This document shows, one piece after another, positions 40,541-49,883 of a DNA stretch of 64,000 nt; position 1 is the first letter of the stretch; every line of letters starts with the position of its first letter. The stretch spans positions 119,437-183,436 of the forward strand of contig NZ_JAHMIN010000002.1 of assembly GCF_018986435.1 (NCBI RefSeq). The letters run 5' to 3'. This DNA comes from Hahella sp. HN01 (GTDB lineage Bacteria > Pseudomonadota > Gammaproteobacteria > Pseudomonadales > Oleiphilaceae). The position numbers and the translations under genes are program-made. The notes under the pieces were generated by a model. The model was not told the origin of the DNA. It did not search any database and was given only the letters and a program-made list of their open reading frames with translations.

Positions 40541-41712
40541 GGGGCGCCTCGGGTTGTGGCGGTCAAGAATGCGAACAGGGCGTCTGCGGCGAGGGCGAAC
40601 AGGATTGTGGGAATGGCGCCCAAAAGCACCAGATCCATCGCCGCCTGACCCAGGCCCTGAAAGATGAAGGTTCCCATACCTCCGGCGCCGATTAGCGCGG
40701 CGACGGCGGTTAGGCCGATGGTTTGCACGGTCATGATGCGCAGTCCTTCCAGAATCACGGGAGCCGCCAATGGCAGGCGCACCTGCAGGAATACCTGGCT
40801 TTCATTCATTCCCATGCCGCGAGCGGCCTCCAGAACCGGTTCAGGGGTTCCGGTGAGAGCGACGTAAGCGTTACGGGTCATGGGCAGTAAACTGTAGCCA
40901 ATCAGGGCGATCAACGCGGGGGTGAAGCCGATCCCCTGAACGCCGATAGCGCGCAGCCACCCAAACTCGTTGGCGAGGTAACTCAGAGGTGCGATCAGTA
41001 GGCCAAAAAGCGCCAGGCTGGGAATCGTCTGCACCACGCTAAGCACCCCAAACAGCCCCCGTCGGGCCTTTTCCGAGCGCGTCGCCCAGATAGCGAGCGC
41101 CATGCCCATCACCGCGCTGGGCAGCATTGACCAGAAAACGAGGTTGAAATGCGCGCCCATCTCCGTCACAAACTGGCGTTGCCTGACATGAAACTCTTGC
41201 GCCAGGGATAACTTCTCCAGTACGCCATAGGAGTAGGCGATTGCGATGCCCGCGACGACGACGGTGACGCTGGCGAGTTTCAGCCAGATTCCGGCCTGTA
41301 GCTTGTGGCAGGCTTCAATCATGATCAGCGCCATGAAGAAGCCCGCCAGCCAAAAGCCGCTACCCAGCGCCGCACGGCCATGTTGCAGCCCTTCGATTGC
41401 GCGCTCTAGTCCAAATACGCCCGCCAGCACAGGCAAGAAGGCGACCAGGGTGGTCGCCGTCAGCAATATGGCAAGATAGGCATGGCGGTCCGGGCGCCAG
41501 GATAACAAAGCGATAGCGAGCGCGCCGGCGAAAACCGGCAGGGTCCATCGAAGGGAAAGAGCGTCCAGTAAGGCAACGCCCTCCCCAGGCAGTATGCGGT
41601 TCGGTTGAAAGGAAGCAAAATCTAGAAACAGCAGCGCCGCGATGGCCAGGACGGACATTGAAAGCGTCACGCGATTTGCGCCTTGCAGCGCGCTGCGGTC
41701 TCCCGCCGGCAA
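40537..41712 (-). CDS. yehY: Osmoprotectant-type ABC permease (YehY-like)
   Basis: A 391-residue permease, longer than YehW because of several extra N-terminal helices (about 20-175), as in E. coli YehY. The EAA loop is EAARGMGMNESQVFLQVRLPLA (about 300). The frame begins at a TTG without a clear Shine-Dalgarno sequence; an in-frame ATG 18 codons further on (41658) is an alternative start. It lies 8 bases after the binding-protein gene. Confidence 0.87.
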   Translation of the reverse strand: MPAGDRSALQGANRVTLSMSVLAIAALLFLDFASFQPNRILPGEGVALLDALSLRWTLPVFAGALAIALLSWRPDRHAYLAILLTATTLVAFLPVLAGVFGLERAIEGLQHGRAALGSGFWLAGFFMALIMIEACHKLQAGIWLKLASVTVVVAGIAIAYSYGVLEKLSLAQEFHVRQRQFVTEMGAHFNLVFWSMLPSAVMGMALAIWATRSEKARRGLFGVLSVVQTIPSLALFGLLIAPLSYLANEFGWLRAIGVQGIGFTPALIALIGYSLLPMTRNAYVALTGTPEPVLEAARGMGMNESQVFLQVRLPLAAPVILEGLRIMTVQTIGLTAVAALIGAGGMGTFIFQGLGQAAMDLVLLGAIPTILFALAADALFAFLTATTRGAP

Positions 41713-41720
41713 TATATGGG

Positions 41721-42644
41721 TTAGAGCAGTCCGGCGGATTTTAAGAACTCCCGGGCCACTTCTTTGGGGTCAAGACCGTTAACGGCGACATCTGCGTTGA
41801 GACGTTGCAGCGTGGTCAAGTCGAGCTTTTCGAATATAGCGTCGATCATCGGACCTATATCCGGATTCGCTTTCAATATCTCGCCGCGTATTACCGCCGC
41901 CGGCTCATAGACCGGCTGCACGTTGCGCGGGTCCTGCAGCACCACCATATCCAGTGCGCTCAGGCCGCCGTCGGTGCCATACGCCATCGCCGCATTGACG
42001 CCGTTGGTGCGTAAGGCGGCGGCGCGAATGGTCGCAGCGGTGTTGCCGCCCGACAACACCAGCAGCTGATCGGCGGCCAGTTCAAATTCATAGGCTTTCT
42101 GAAAGGCGGGCAGGGCGAAATCCGACTCCACAAACTCGGCGCTGGCGGCGAGCTTTATTTCTCCACCATCTTTGAGAAAACGGGAAAGGTCATCCAGGGT
42201 CGTCAGTTTTTGCTCTCGCGCCAAATCGCCGCGTACGCTAATCGCCCAGGTGTTGTTTGCGTCAGCGGGATGCAGCCAGACTAGATTATTGGCGGCGAGA
42301 TCTTTTTCTTTTGCTGTGGCGTAGGCTTTGGCCGAGTCCTTCCAGACAGGGCTGTCCGCCATGTCGAAGAAAAACGCCGCATTTCCCGTGTATTCCGGGT
42401 AAACGTCTATCTGGCCGTTGATCAGCGCGGTGCGGACGATTTTGGTGGCGCCAAGTTGGATGCGATCTTCTACTTCATAGCCGGCTTTTTCCAGCCGAAG
42501 CAGGATCATGTTGCCGAGCACGGAGCCTTCCGTGTCGATTTTAGAAGCGACGACAATCTTGTCTTTGGCCGCGACGTGAGTGGCGATGGACAGGCCCAGT
42601 ACGAGGGCGGCGGCAAGTCGTCCAAGTCTGCTCTTGCGGTTCAC
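41721..42644 (-). CDS. osmF: Osmoprotectant-type substrate-binding protein (OsmF/YehZ-like)
   Basis: A 307-residue periplasmic protein with a signal peptide (about 1-26, ending VAA). The OpuAC-type fold shows in KIVVASKIDTEGSVLGNMI, INGQIDVYPEYTGNAAFFF and GVNAAMAYGTDGGLSALDM. First gene of the operon osmF-yehY-yehX-yehW, the same order as E. coli yehZYXW. It starts at GTG with AGGAGA upstream. In E. coli the homologue is linked to osmotic and stationary-phase stress; the ligand here is not determined. Confidence 0.9.
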   Translation of the reverse strand: MNRKSRLGRLAAALVLGLSIATHVAAKDKIVVASKIDTEGSVLGNMILLRLEKAGYEVEDRIQLGATKIVRTALINGQIDVYPEYTGNAAFFFDMADSPVWKDSAKAYATAKEKDLAANNLVWLHPADANNTWAISVRGDLAREQKLTTLDDLSRFLKDGGEIKLAASAEFVESDFALPAFQKAYEFELAADQLLVLSGGNTAATIRAAALRTNGVNAAMAYGTDGGLSALDMVVLQDPRNVQPVYEPAAVIRGEILKANPDIGPMIDAIFEKLDLTTLQRLNADVAVNGLDPKEVAREFLKSAGLL

Positions 42645-43131
42645 GATATGTCTCCTGTCGGTCAGGTCGGTAATTCAATCAGGGAAGCGGCATGAGGATC
42701 TTATTCGTTTGATGCGTCCACTTTTTCCTGCCGGGAGGCAGCAGTGTCCCCCATGGCGCGTCTTGATTCAACCTTGGCCCGGTAATGCGGAGTGGGATTG
42801 GTAGTTTGTGAGATCCAGTATGCGAAAACCGAGACTACACATATAAGTGGTTGACATGGCGCAACCAAATGGAGTCTGATAGCCGCTCAGTACACGCAAG
42901 AAATGCAAGGGAGGAGCCACATGATGACTCAATCAACTCATCTAAAAAGAGCCAAGGATCTGCGATCTACTCAAGGTTGCTCTGTCTCCTTAGCTTTCCG
43001 TGTGCTGACGAACCACTAAATACTATCTATCAGCCGCGGAACTCATCGCGGCTGGTTGGATATGCGCCTGAAGTACCCTATAGATACCCTTCCTTCCCGA
43101 TGTGTTCCCGGCGATAACCGAGGAATACACG
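42645..43131. other. Intergenic region, mostly without recognisable features
   Basis: Between divergent genes. It contains an open frame at 42851-43117 that has no Shine-Dalgarno sequence or family resemblance and is probably not a gene. GAGGA at 43118-43122 serves the small gene at 43132. No RNA structure or repeat stood out. Confidence 0.3.
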
Positions 43132-43368
43132 ATGAAAAAGTTTTTCGTTCGCATTAACACTGCAGCACGTCGTATTTTTGTTGGAACTCCACGTATCGAA
43201 GGCCTGTATGGTATGAGCGACCACTTGCTGAGAGATATTGGAATGGAGCGAATCAGCGGAAAAGGCCTGCAGCCAATGGTGAACCCAGAGTCCACTATCG
43301 AACGTAAGCGTCCTGCCCGTGAAAGGGCGGAGACGCCTCTTCCGATACCTGAATTGACGAAGATATAG
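43132..43368 (+). CDS. Small DUF1127-like protein
   Basis: A 78-residue basic protein. The block GLYGMSDHLLRDIGMERISG (about 24-43) resembles the DUF1127 (YjiS) core, which ends in LLxDIGxxR. The remaining C-terminal half is Arg/Pro/Glu-rich and unlike the usual short DUF1127 tail. Related small proteins have roles in phosphate and carbon control or RNA turnover in alphaproteobacteria; no role can be assigned here. GAGGAA precedes the ATG. A GC-rich 8-bp stem (43375-43401) follows without a T run. Confidence 0.7.
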   Translation: MKKFFVRINTAARRIFVGTPRIEGLYGMSDHLLRDIGMERISGKGLQPMVNPESTIERKRPARERAETPLPIPELTKI

Positions 43369-43681
43369 ACCACCGCGCCGCAGCTGATATGGTTGCGGCG
43401 CTAATCTATATGTCCTCGCCTTCACTTTAGTACTTAGATCCCGACTTTCGCTTTTCCTCTTCGTTCGCAACGCCTCTCTAAGCATGCCTATGCTTTTTCA
43501 CTTTTAATGAACGACGTCACAGACTGCTCACCGTAATTTTGAAGTAATTACGAACTCTTTTATTAAATATCGGTTAGAATGCGCAGAATTTTTTTTCGCC
43601 CCTCATATTCAGGGAGAGCGCCGGTCAATCGCATTGCTTGCTAACGGCGTTTATAGGATTTAGATATCAAAGCGTTGGCTT
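43369..43681. other. Intergenic region
   Basis: Starts with an 8-bp GC-rich stem-loop (43375-43382 with 43394-43401) after the small gene. A/T-rich sequence around 43535-43595 could contain the promoter of the membrane protein gene at 43682. Nothing else seen. Confidence 0.3.
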
Positions 43682-44026
43682 ATGCAAAAACTCACCTCAT
43701 TTCTGTTCGTCTTTTTGGCCGCTGCCGGCATTCTCATACAGGCGTTCGTCTCCTGGTATTGGATGAATACGGAAGCGCCGCAGCAATTTTTGGACTTTTT
43801 CACATCCCTTTACGGTTACGCGCCAGCTTGGTCGGAATGGGCGTTCGGCTTCAAGCAGAGCTCCTGGTGGCCCCCATTGGTCTGCGTAGCGCTGTTGATC
43901 CTGGCTATCACTAACCGGCGGGCGCAATGTCTGCTGGGTATGGCGGCTGGAGTTTCCCTGTTGTTTGCAGGCGGTCTGGTGTATGCCATGTATCCCCTGC
44001 ATTTGATGATGCAAGCGCCGGTCTAA
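43682..44026 (+). CDS. Small inner-membrane protein, unknown
   Basis: A 114-residue protein with three hydrophobic helices (about 5-27, 62-80 and 84-104) and a Trp/Phe-rich middle. No family recognised. It precedes, by 71 bases, a three-gene unit of unknown function on the same strand and may be transcribed with it. Confidence 0.65.
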   Translation: MQKLTSFLFVFLAAAGILIQAFVSWYWMNTEAPQQFLDFFTSLYGYAPAWSEWAFGFKQSSWWPPLVCVALLILAITNRRAQCLLGMAAGVSLLFAGGLVYAMYPLHLMMQAPV

Positions 44027-44097
44027 GCTCTCGTTTATTCGGGGCCGCAAAACTGAGCACTTCTATTTACCTGATGTTATAGAGTAAGAAGTTAGAA

Positions 44098-44835
44098 ATG
44101 CCTATTTTCGCAATTTCCATTATTTTTCAAGTTGCTCTGGTCATGCACATAGTGAAGACGGGGCGTAGTACAACCTGGATCTGGATTGTGGTCATGTTGC
44201 CCTTCGCAGGTTCTGTCGCTTATTTTCTGATGGAAATGCTGCCGGAGCTAGCGGGAAGCCGGACCGGCAGAAACGCGCAGCGCAAAATGCAGTCTATCGT
44301 TAATCCCGACAAGGCGGTCAAACAGGCGGCCTTCAACTACTCCGTTACGGACAGCGTGGAGACCTCCATGCGGCTGGCGGAGGAGTGGTTGGCGAAAGGG
44401 ATGTTCGGGGAAGCCAAGGCGATGTATGAAAAGTCCCTGAAGGGTATTCACCAGACTGACCCTCACATCATGTATGGTCTCGCTAAGGCGGAATTTGGCC
44501 TGAACAACTATGGCGCAGTCCGTTCTGTGATGGACGATCTGATCCGCCACAATCCTGATTTCAAAAACGCGGAAGCGCATCTTTTATACGCCCGTGCGCT
44601 AATGGAACTCAACGAAACTGCTGCAGCGAAGCACGAGTTTGAAGCGCTGGAATCCTACTTTCCTGGCCCCGAAGCCAGTTATTGGTTTGGGATGTTCCTG
44701 AAAGCCCAGGGCAGGGAAAGAGAATCGCAGGAGCAGTTCAAGAAAATTCTGGAAAAAGCGAAGGTCTCCGGCAGACATTACCACTCATACCACAAAAAGT
44801 GGCTCAAGCTGGCCAAGCAGGAATTTACGGGTTGA
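44098..44835 (+). CDS. Membrane-anchored TPR protein with PLDc_N-like start
   Basis: A 245-residue protein. Residues about 1-45 are two hydrophobic helices like the PLDc_N membrane segment seen before cardiolipin synthase domains (FQVALVMHIVKTGRSTTWIWIVVMLPF). No phospholipase domain follows; instead tetratricopeptide-like helices fill about 80-235 (EEWLAKGMFGEAKAMYEKSL, AHLLYARALMELNETAAAKHEF). Likely a scaffold at the inner membrane. The next two genes follow at 2 bases and with a 4-base overlap. Confidence 0.75.
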   Translation: MPIFAISIIFQVALVMHIVKTGRSTTWIWIVVMLPFAGSVAYFLMEMLPELAGSRTGRNAQRKMQSIVNPDKAVKQAAFNYSVTDSVETSMRLAEEWLAKGMFGEAKAMYEKSLKGIHQTDPHIMYGLAKAEFGLNNYGAVRSVMDDLIRHNPDFKNAEAHLLYARALMELNETAAAKHEFEALESYFPGPEASYWFGMFLKAQGRERESQEQFKKILEKAKVSGRHYHSYHKKWLKLAKQEFTG

Positions 44836-44837
44836 TC

Positions 44838-45224
44838 ATGAGATCTGAGTTGGATAGACGAATCGAATACCAAAAGCTGAGATTGGATCAGAACAACACG
44901 CCGCCGCAAGAGATGAGAGAGGCGCGATCCAGAATCATGTATATCGAAGACAAGTCTCTTGGTCTTGAAGGCTCAGCCCGCATTGGACGTGTTTATTTTT
45001 CCAAGAGTGGGAAGACGCTCTATTATCGTGGAAAAACGTTTCAAAGCCTTAAAGGGCGGGGCTACAAATCAAATTTTTATGATATTGAAAGCGGTGACGA
45101 ATATTGGATTTCTGGTCCAAGAAAGGACCGTAGTGACCGTTTGTATGGTGGCAATGACGGAGTAGTGGTGGATGAGGACATTGCGCAGGAATACTTTGCG
45201 TACGTGAGTGGCGCTCTTAAATGA
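44838..45224 (+). CDS. Small conserved unknown protein
   Basis: A 128-residue soluble protein. It has a distinctive beta-rich block, GRVYFSKSGKTLYYRGKTFQ, then NFYDIESGDEYWISGPRKD. I recognise this as a widespread small family but know no function. The ATG two bases after the TPR gene stop sets the start (a longer frame only shadows that gene). Its TGA overlaps the next ATG. Confidence 0.72.
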   Translation: MRSELDRRIEYQKLRLDQNNTPPQEMREARSRIMYIEDKSLGLEGSARIGRVYFSKSGKTLYYRGKTFQSLKGRGYKSNFYDIESGDEYWISGPRKDRSDRLYGGNDGVVVDEDIAQEYFAYVSGALK

Positions 45225-45556
45225 TTGAGTTTTCCGAACATAATCGGAACGCACAAGCTCTGGCGCTGCATTATGCGCGCAGGTTGGGAGACGACTACGT
45301 GGTGGCGGTCATGTCTTCGCAGGCGGGGATCACCACGTCTGAGGAGGCCTTACGGGTGGCGGCCTGCTTTTGGGAAATGACCGATCTGGCGGTTGAAGAC
45401 GATAATGCGGAGCGCACAGTCGACGGCATCGACGATATGCAATTCTGGATGTATAAGCTGTTTAATCAGGTCTATGGCTATCTAACCAAAACGGGCTTTA
45501 TTGATGAATGGAAACAGGCTTCCCGAGAGCAATATCAAGAAGGGTCTTATCAATAG
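45221..45556 (+). CDS. Small unknown acidic protein
   Basis: A 111-residue, probably helical, acidic protein without signal peptide. Overlap with the preceding gene (ATGA) indicates translational coupling. No family recognised. It ends the operon; a terminator follows. Confidence 0.68.
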   Translation: MIEFSEHNRNAQALALHYARRLGDDYVVAVMSSQAGITTSEEALRVAACFWEMTDLAVEDDNAERTVDGIDDMQFWMYKLFNQVYGYLTKTGFIDEWKQASREQYQEGSYQ

Positions 45557-45573
45557 AAAGCTGCAATCAAAAT

Positions 45574-45600
45574 AAGGAGAGGCGGGGCTCCTCTCCTTTA
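45574..45600 (+). terminator. Intrinsic terminator
   Basis: AAGGAGAGG (45574-45582) and CCTCTCCTT (45590-45598) form a 9-bp stem with a 7-base loop and a short T tail, just after the last gene of the plus-strand unit and before converging rtcA. Confidence 0.7.
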
Positions 45601-45624
45601 GTATTTCCATGAATAGTCCCTTCA

Positions 45625-46626
45625 TCACACCATCCACATGATGGCCCCGTCACATTCTATTTTGCGTGACGTGAACAGTTCGATGACTTCCGCATTGGTC
45701 TGGGCGTGCAGAGACCATTCTGAAATGGAGAACCTGCCGCCTCCCGCCACCAGCATGGGCAGCATCATCTGATCCGTGAGGTGCTCATCCAATACCGCGT
45801 TGCTGTCCAGGTAGGTTTTCACCTTCTGGCTGAGCAACTTGGACACTAGCTCCGCCCGTCTTCGCACCTGGCCCAGTTCGGAAAGACAGATACGGTGGCC
45901 GTCGAATTGCAGGTCCACCGCCAGCAGGTTGCCGGCGCAGCCTGCTTCCGGCTTGCGTTGCTGTGACTCATGCACCGGGTGTTCGCGCAACGATAAGTAC
46001 GCCTGTACTTCCCGCTCGCCCACTTTGCCGGGAATGTTATAGCAGTAGGCGGTCAGGCGGCTGTGGTTCAGCTCGCCGCGCTCTAGCCGCTCAATCGGCT
46101 GCAAAGCTTCCGGCTGTATGCGAATGCGCCATTTACCGCCGCCAGCGGGCATAAAGCCCCAACGCTCTGTTTCCACCTCGATTTTAGCCCCCATATCCCG
46201 CAACAGTGGCAGGAAGGAGCGTTCAATTTCCGTAAGAGGCGGTGCGAACGGGTTATGGGTGCCGCCGCCGAATTCCACGGTAGAGGCTCCTTCCGCCTGT
46301 AACAGAGGCAGTAATACGGTTTGGAACACCAGCGCCGTGCTGCCTGCGCTACCCACATCGAATTTGTAATCGCCGCCCTTTATCGGGCCGGGTTTGAATG
46401 TCAGCCGGGAGGAGCCCAGTTCCGCCCCGTCTACTTTGGCGCCGCATATCGCCTGGGCGGCCTTAACGCAGGTCAGATGCTGACGCATCAGGCCTGGTTT
46501 GGGGCGCTTGCCGCGAATATGGTTAATTTCTATTTCTTTGCCGTACAGCATGGCCAGGGTCAGGGAGGATCTCAGAATCTGTCCTCCGCCTTCGCCCATG
46601 CGTCCGTCTATTACTATTTTATCCAT
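45625..46626 (-). CDS. rtcA: RNA 3'-terminal phosphate cyclase RtcA
   Basis: A 333-residue enzyme that converts RNA 3'-phosphates to 2',3'-cyclic phosphates using ATP, and can adenylylate 5' ends. Signatures: GEGGGQILRSSLTLA (about 11-25), RPKPGLMRQHL, GSAGSTALVFQT and the catalytic-His block DEHLTDQMMLP near 287. Second gene of the rtcBA operon, 49 bases after rtcB. Its cyclic ends are substrates for RtcB after hydrolysis, so the two act in one RNA repair pathway. Confidence 0.97.
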   Translation of the reverse strand: MDKIVIDGRMGEGGGQILRSSLTLAMLYGKEIEINHIRGKRPKPGLMRQHLTCVKAAQAICGAKVDGAELGSSRLTFKPGPIKGGDYKFDVGSAGSTALVFQTVLLPLLQAEGASTVEFGGGTHNPFAPPLTEIERSFLPLLRDMGAKIEVETERWGFMPAGGGKWRIRIQPEALQPIERLERGELNHSRLTAYCYNIPGKVGEREVQAYLSLREHPVHESQQRKPEAGCAGNLLAVDLQFDGHRICLSELGQVRRRAELVSKLLSQKVKTYLDSNAVLDEHLTDQMMLPMLVAGGGRFSISEWSLHAQTNAEVIELFTSRKIECDGAIMWMV

Positions 46627-46675
46627 CTTAAATACCGTACAACTTATTGCGTCAGCGGCATGACGCCGCCTCTCT

Positions 46676-47914
46676 TCAACCTTTTACGCAAACCACCTGT
46701 CTCAACGTATGCACGACTTCAACCAGGTCGGACTGCGCCGCCATCACGGCGTCGATGTCTTTGTAAGCGGAAGGCGTTTCGTCCACTACCGCCGCGTCTT
46801 TTCGGCATTCCACATGCGCTGTGGCGCGGGCGTGCTCTTCTACAGATACGCGCTTTTTCGCCTCGGTGCGGGACATCACTCTTCCTGCGCCATGGCTACA
46901 GCTACAGAAGCTTTCCGCGTTGCCTTTTCCGCGCACGATGTAGGAGCGGGCTCCCATGCTGCCTGGGATAATTCCCAGCTGGCCTTCCTGTGCGCTTACT
47001 GCGCCTTTTCGGGTCAACCACACGTTTTTCCCGTAGTGGTTTTCCTTCTGCACATAGTTATGGTGACAGTTCACCGCTTCCAGCTCGGCGATTACCGGCT
47101 TGTTCAACGTAACCGCCAAGGCGTTCAGCGCCCGTTGCATCATCGCCTGACGGTTGATGCGCGCGAAATCCTGCGCCCAACCAACGGCTTGCACATAGTC
47201 GTTGAAGTAATCGGTTCCTTCCGCCAGATAGGCCAGATCTTTATCCGGCAGGTTTACGAAGAAACGCTCCATTTCCTTCTTCGCCAGCTTGATGAAATGC
47301 TCGCCGATACGATTCCCAACGCCGCGGGAACCGGAGTGCAGCATGATCCATACGTCGTTGTTCTCATCCAGACACACTTCGATGAAGTGGTTACCGGTAC
47401 CCAGGGTTCCCAGGTGGTTCACGTTGTTGGTGTTTTTCAAAACCGGGTGCTTTTCGCACAGGATTTTAAAACGATCCGCCAACTCATGAGTCCAACGAGC
47501 GCCTACATCCTCTGGAATATCATGCCAGGAACCCCGGTCGCGTCGTCCTGGCTGACGGCCATGGGGTATCGCCGCTTCTATCGCGCTACGCAGCGCTCCC
47601 AGAGAGTCCGGCAACTGCGTTGCATGCACGTCGGTTTTCACCGCCATCATTCCGCAACCGATATCCACTCCCACCGCAGCGGGAATAATGGCGCCGGAAG
47701 TGGGAATAACAGAGCCGATGGTCGCGCCTTTACCTAAGTGTACGTCCGGCATCGCCGCCACCCACTTATGAATGAACGGCAGGGACGCAATGTTTCTTAA
47801 TTGCTTGCGCGCTTCCGGCTCGAATGGAACGCCGTTGGTCCAGCTTTTGATCGGAACGCCTTTTTCTACGTTAGTTACTTCGTAGGGCATTTGGGGTTTT
47901 GTGTTTTGCATCAT
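46676..47914 (-). CDS. rtcB: RNA-splicing ligase RtcB
   Basis: A 412-residue GTP- and Mn-dependent ligase that joins RNA 3'-phosphate or 2',3'-cyclic phosphate ends to 5'-OH ends. Metal and GTP-binding blocks: MPDVHLGKGATIGSVIPT, GVDIGCGMMAV, LGTGNHFIEV, HSGSRGVGN and the guanylylated-His block SCSHGAGRVMSR near 340. ATG at 47914 (AAGG upstream); the frame extends to 47989 without family sequence. First gene of rtcBA, behind a sigma-54-like promoter and divergent in control from rtcR, which lies upstream on the same strand. Confidence 0.97.
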   Translation of the reverse strand: MMQNTKPQMPYEVTNVEKGVPIKSWTNGVPFEPEARKQLRNIASLPFIHKWVAAMPDVHLGKGATIGSVIPTSGAIIPAAVGVDIGCGMMAVKTDVHATQLPDSLGALRSAIEAAIPHGRQPGRRDRGSWHDIPEDVGARWTHELADRFKILCEKHPVLKNTNNVNHLGTLGTGNHFIEVCLDENNDVWIMLHSGSRGVGNRIGEHFIKLAKKEMERFFVNLPDKDLAYLAEGTDYFNDYVQAVGWAQDFARINRQAMMQRALNALAVTLNKPVIAELEAVNCHHNYVQKENHYGKNVWLTRKGAVSAQEGQLGIIPGSMGARSYIVRGKGNAESFCSCSHGAGRVMSRTEAKKRVSVEEHARATAHVECRKDAAVVDETPSAYKDIDAVMAAQSDLVEVVHTLRQVVCVKG

Positions 47915-48006
47915 TCTCAAACCTTTTTGGTGGGACTCGCTTGTCCCGGAGCAACTGTATTTGGATGAATCGCCTTGCAGCAGGTTCATCTCGATACCAT
48001 TACTAT

Positions 48007-48023
48007 TACAAAAGCTGGGCCAA
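48007..48023 (-). promoter_or_regulatory. Sigma-54 -24/-12 element of rtcBA
   Basis: On the minus strand TTGGCCCAGCTTTTGTA has the GG and a G spaced as in the sigma-54 consensus (GG-N10-G), with T in place of the usual C at -12. It lies about 90 bases before the rtcB start. A dyad TCATA-N10-TATGA (48030-48049) directly upstream, in A/T-rich DNA, could be part of the RtcR binding site. RtcR needs sigma-54, which supports the call. Confidence 0.65.
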
Positions 48024-48116
48024 CTTTTCTCATATACTTAACTGTATGAAAAATAAGAATATATAGAATATTGTCGAAATATGTCGTTGAAGAGATATAT
48101 CTATTTAGATAGAGAT

Positions 48117-49706
48117 TTATGTTTTTAGATTATCGAATTCCAGATCGAACTTACTCAGATACTGCCGTAGACGATGAGAGTCGTTACTGGAGCTTTTACG
48201 TAATCTTGAGCGGTTGAAGAGCTGGCGCCCCGCCTCCGACAAGGAGCGGCTATCACGGCAGAGCGCAATCACACTGCGTAACTGATATTGGTCGAAGGCG
48301 TCAATTTCCGCCACCTGTTCAGGGGACAGGTAGTCTTCCAATGGCGGCAGAGACTCCTGAGCGCTGCTGCGTCGCCAGAATCGCCGTAGACGGTCGCACT
48401 CTTCATCCACCAGCGTTTCGTTGATGCGGCCGCCTTCAGAGAGTGTGGCCATGCGCTGTACACAGGCGTTCAGGTCGCGGAAATTGCCCTGCCATAAGGA
48501 ATCCGGTTGTTGGGCGAAATGCAGAAATCTCGTCCGGGCGGCTTTATTGAAGCTGACCTTATGACCTAACTGCTGCTCGGCTTTTTGTAGCTCATACTCC
48601 AGGTTAGGCTCTATGTCTTCGCGACGGTCTTTTAATCCGGGGAGTTCATAACTCCACAAATTGATGCGGGCTAACAGGTCCTCCCGAAAGCTGCCGTTGT
48701 CGACCTGTTTCTGCAGATCGCGATTGGTGCCGGCAATAAGCTGGAAGTCGCTGTGCGCAGGGTTGTCTGAACCGACGGGGTAGAAGCGCTTCTCTTCGAT
48801 GGCGTGTAACAACATCGCCTGTTCATCCAGGCCCAGTTCGCCGATTTCATCCAAGAACAGCAATCCCTGATCGGCTTTGGCGAGCAGGCCCTTGCGAGCA
48901 GTTTGTGCGCCGGTGAATGCGCCCTTGTTATGGCCGAACAGCGCCGACATAGCGCTGTCGCCACGTAGCGTGGCGCAGTTGACTGACACAAATTCACCTT
49001 TGACGGAACCGCGGATTTTCTTCAGCTCAAAAATTTTGCCGGCGAGTTGGGATTTGCCCGCACCAGTGGGGCCGGTGATCAGAATTGGCGCCTGGGAGCG
49101 AATCGCCACTCGCTCGATCTGCTGGATCATGGCGTTGAAGCGGGCGTTGCGGGTCGCTATGCCTGACTTGAGAAACTCTGTCCCTTCCAACTGCTGGCGC
49201 TTGAAGCGAGAACTGATGGCGTCGTATTTGGAGAGGTCGAGATCAATCAGATGATATTTCCCAGCGGCGACGCGTTCGCCCCGGTCTGGAGAGGTCTGCA
49301 AAATCTGCGCGGGAATGTAATTCGCCTCACACAGCAGGAACCAGCAAATCTGCGCAACATGGGTGCCGGTGGTGATATGCAGTAGATAACGCTCTTCATC
49401 TGGCTTGAAAGGATAGTTTTCGGCGAAATCCAGCAGCGTGCTGTAAACCTGTTCGAAGTCCCAGGGATCGCTGAAACTGACCTGGCGCAGGCTCACTTCT
49501 GTATCCGGCGATACAGTCTCGATATCCGCGCCCACGTTATTGGCCAGGCGTGAGTCTCTGGCGTCATGCAGCAGCTCTATGCGATCGATCAGCAGGTCCT
49601 GCTGCATGAATATGCCAACGGTCGGCCGCCAGGTTTCCCAGCGCGCAGGCCCCTTGCCGCGTTTATCCATGGTAGTGCCCAGCAGGCCGATGACTACGTT
49701 TTTCAT
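48117..49706 (-). CDS. rtcR: Sigma-54-dependent activator RtcR
   Basis: A 529-residue regulator. The N-terminal RtcR/CARF-type sensor (about 1-180: VVIGLLGTTMDKRGKGPARWETWRPT, LLHITTGTHVAQICWFLL) is thought to bind a damaged-RNA ligand. The AAA+ domain follows (about 185-420): Walker A GPTGAGKS, GAFTGA loop for sigma-54 contact, Walker B LLFLDEIGELG. A C-terminal helix-turn-helix region ends the protein. ATG at 49706 is where the family begins. It should activate rtcBA from the -24/-12 element downstream. Confidence 0.96.
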   Translation of the reverse strand: MKNVVIGLLGTTMDKRGKGPARWETWRPTVGIFMQQDLLIDRIELLHDARDSRLANNVGADIETVSPDTEVSLRQVSFSDPWDFEQVYSTLLDFAENYPFKPDEERYLLHITTGTHVAQICWFLLCEANYIPAQILQTSPDRGERVAAGKYHLIDLDLSKYDAISSRFKRQQLEGTEFLKSGIATRNARFNAMIQQIERVAIRSQAPILITGPTGAGKSQLAGKIFELKKIRGSVKGEFVSVNCATLRGDSAMSALFGHNKGAFTGAQTARKGLLAKADQGLLFLDEIGELGLDEQAMLLHAIEEKRFYPVGSDNPAHSDFQLIAGTNRDLQKQVDNGSFREDLLARINLWSYELPGLKDRREDIEPNLEYELQKAEQQLGHKVSFNKAARTRFLHFAQQPDSLWQGNFRDLNACVQRMATLSEGGRINETLVDEECDRLRRFWRRSSAQESLPPLEDYLSPEQVAEIDAFDQYQLRSVIALCRDSRSLSEAGRQLFNRSRLRKSSSNDSHRLRQYLSKFDLEFDNLKT

Positions 49707-49837
49707 ATGATCTTTTTCGATAAATGGATACAGATAGCGATCATATTCTCCGAAGGCCGCGAGGAAGGCAACTTGATAGCTGGGGCGTTTGTTTAAATGA
49801 GTTAAGAGAGGAAAGGCGGGAAATTGATGAGAGGGTA

Positions 49838-49864
49838 GGAAAAAAAGGCCGCGCAAAGGCGGCC
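49838..49864 (-). terminator. Intrinsic terminator of agcS
   Basis: GGCCGC (49847-49852) pairs with GCGGCC (49859-49864). On the minus strand the stem is followed by seven or more T. It lies 20 bases after the symporter stop and insulates rtcR from it. Confidence 0.88.
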
Positions 49865-49883
49865 ACAGGGGTTTATGAGATCG

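Noticed and set aside
42851..43117. Small open frame of 88 codons
   Set aside because: No ribosome binding site, no family resemblance, and it ends close to the real start of the DUF1127-like gene.
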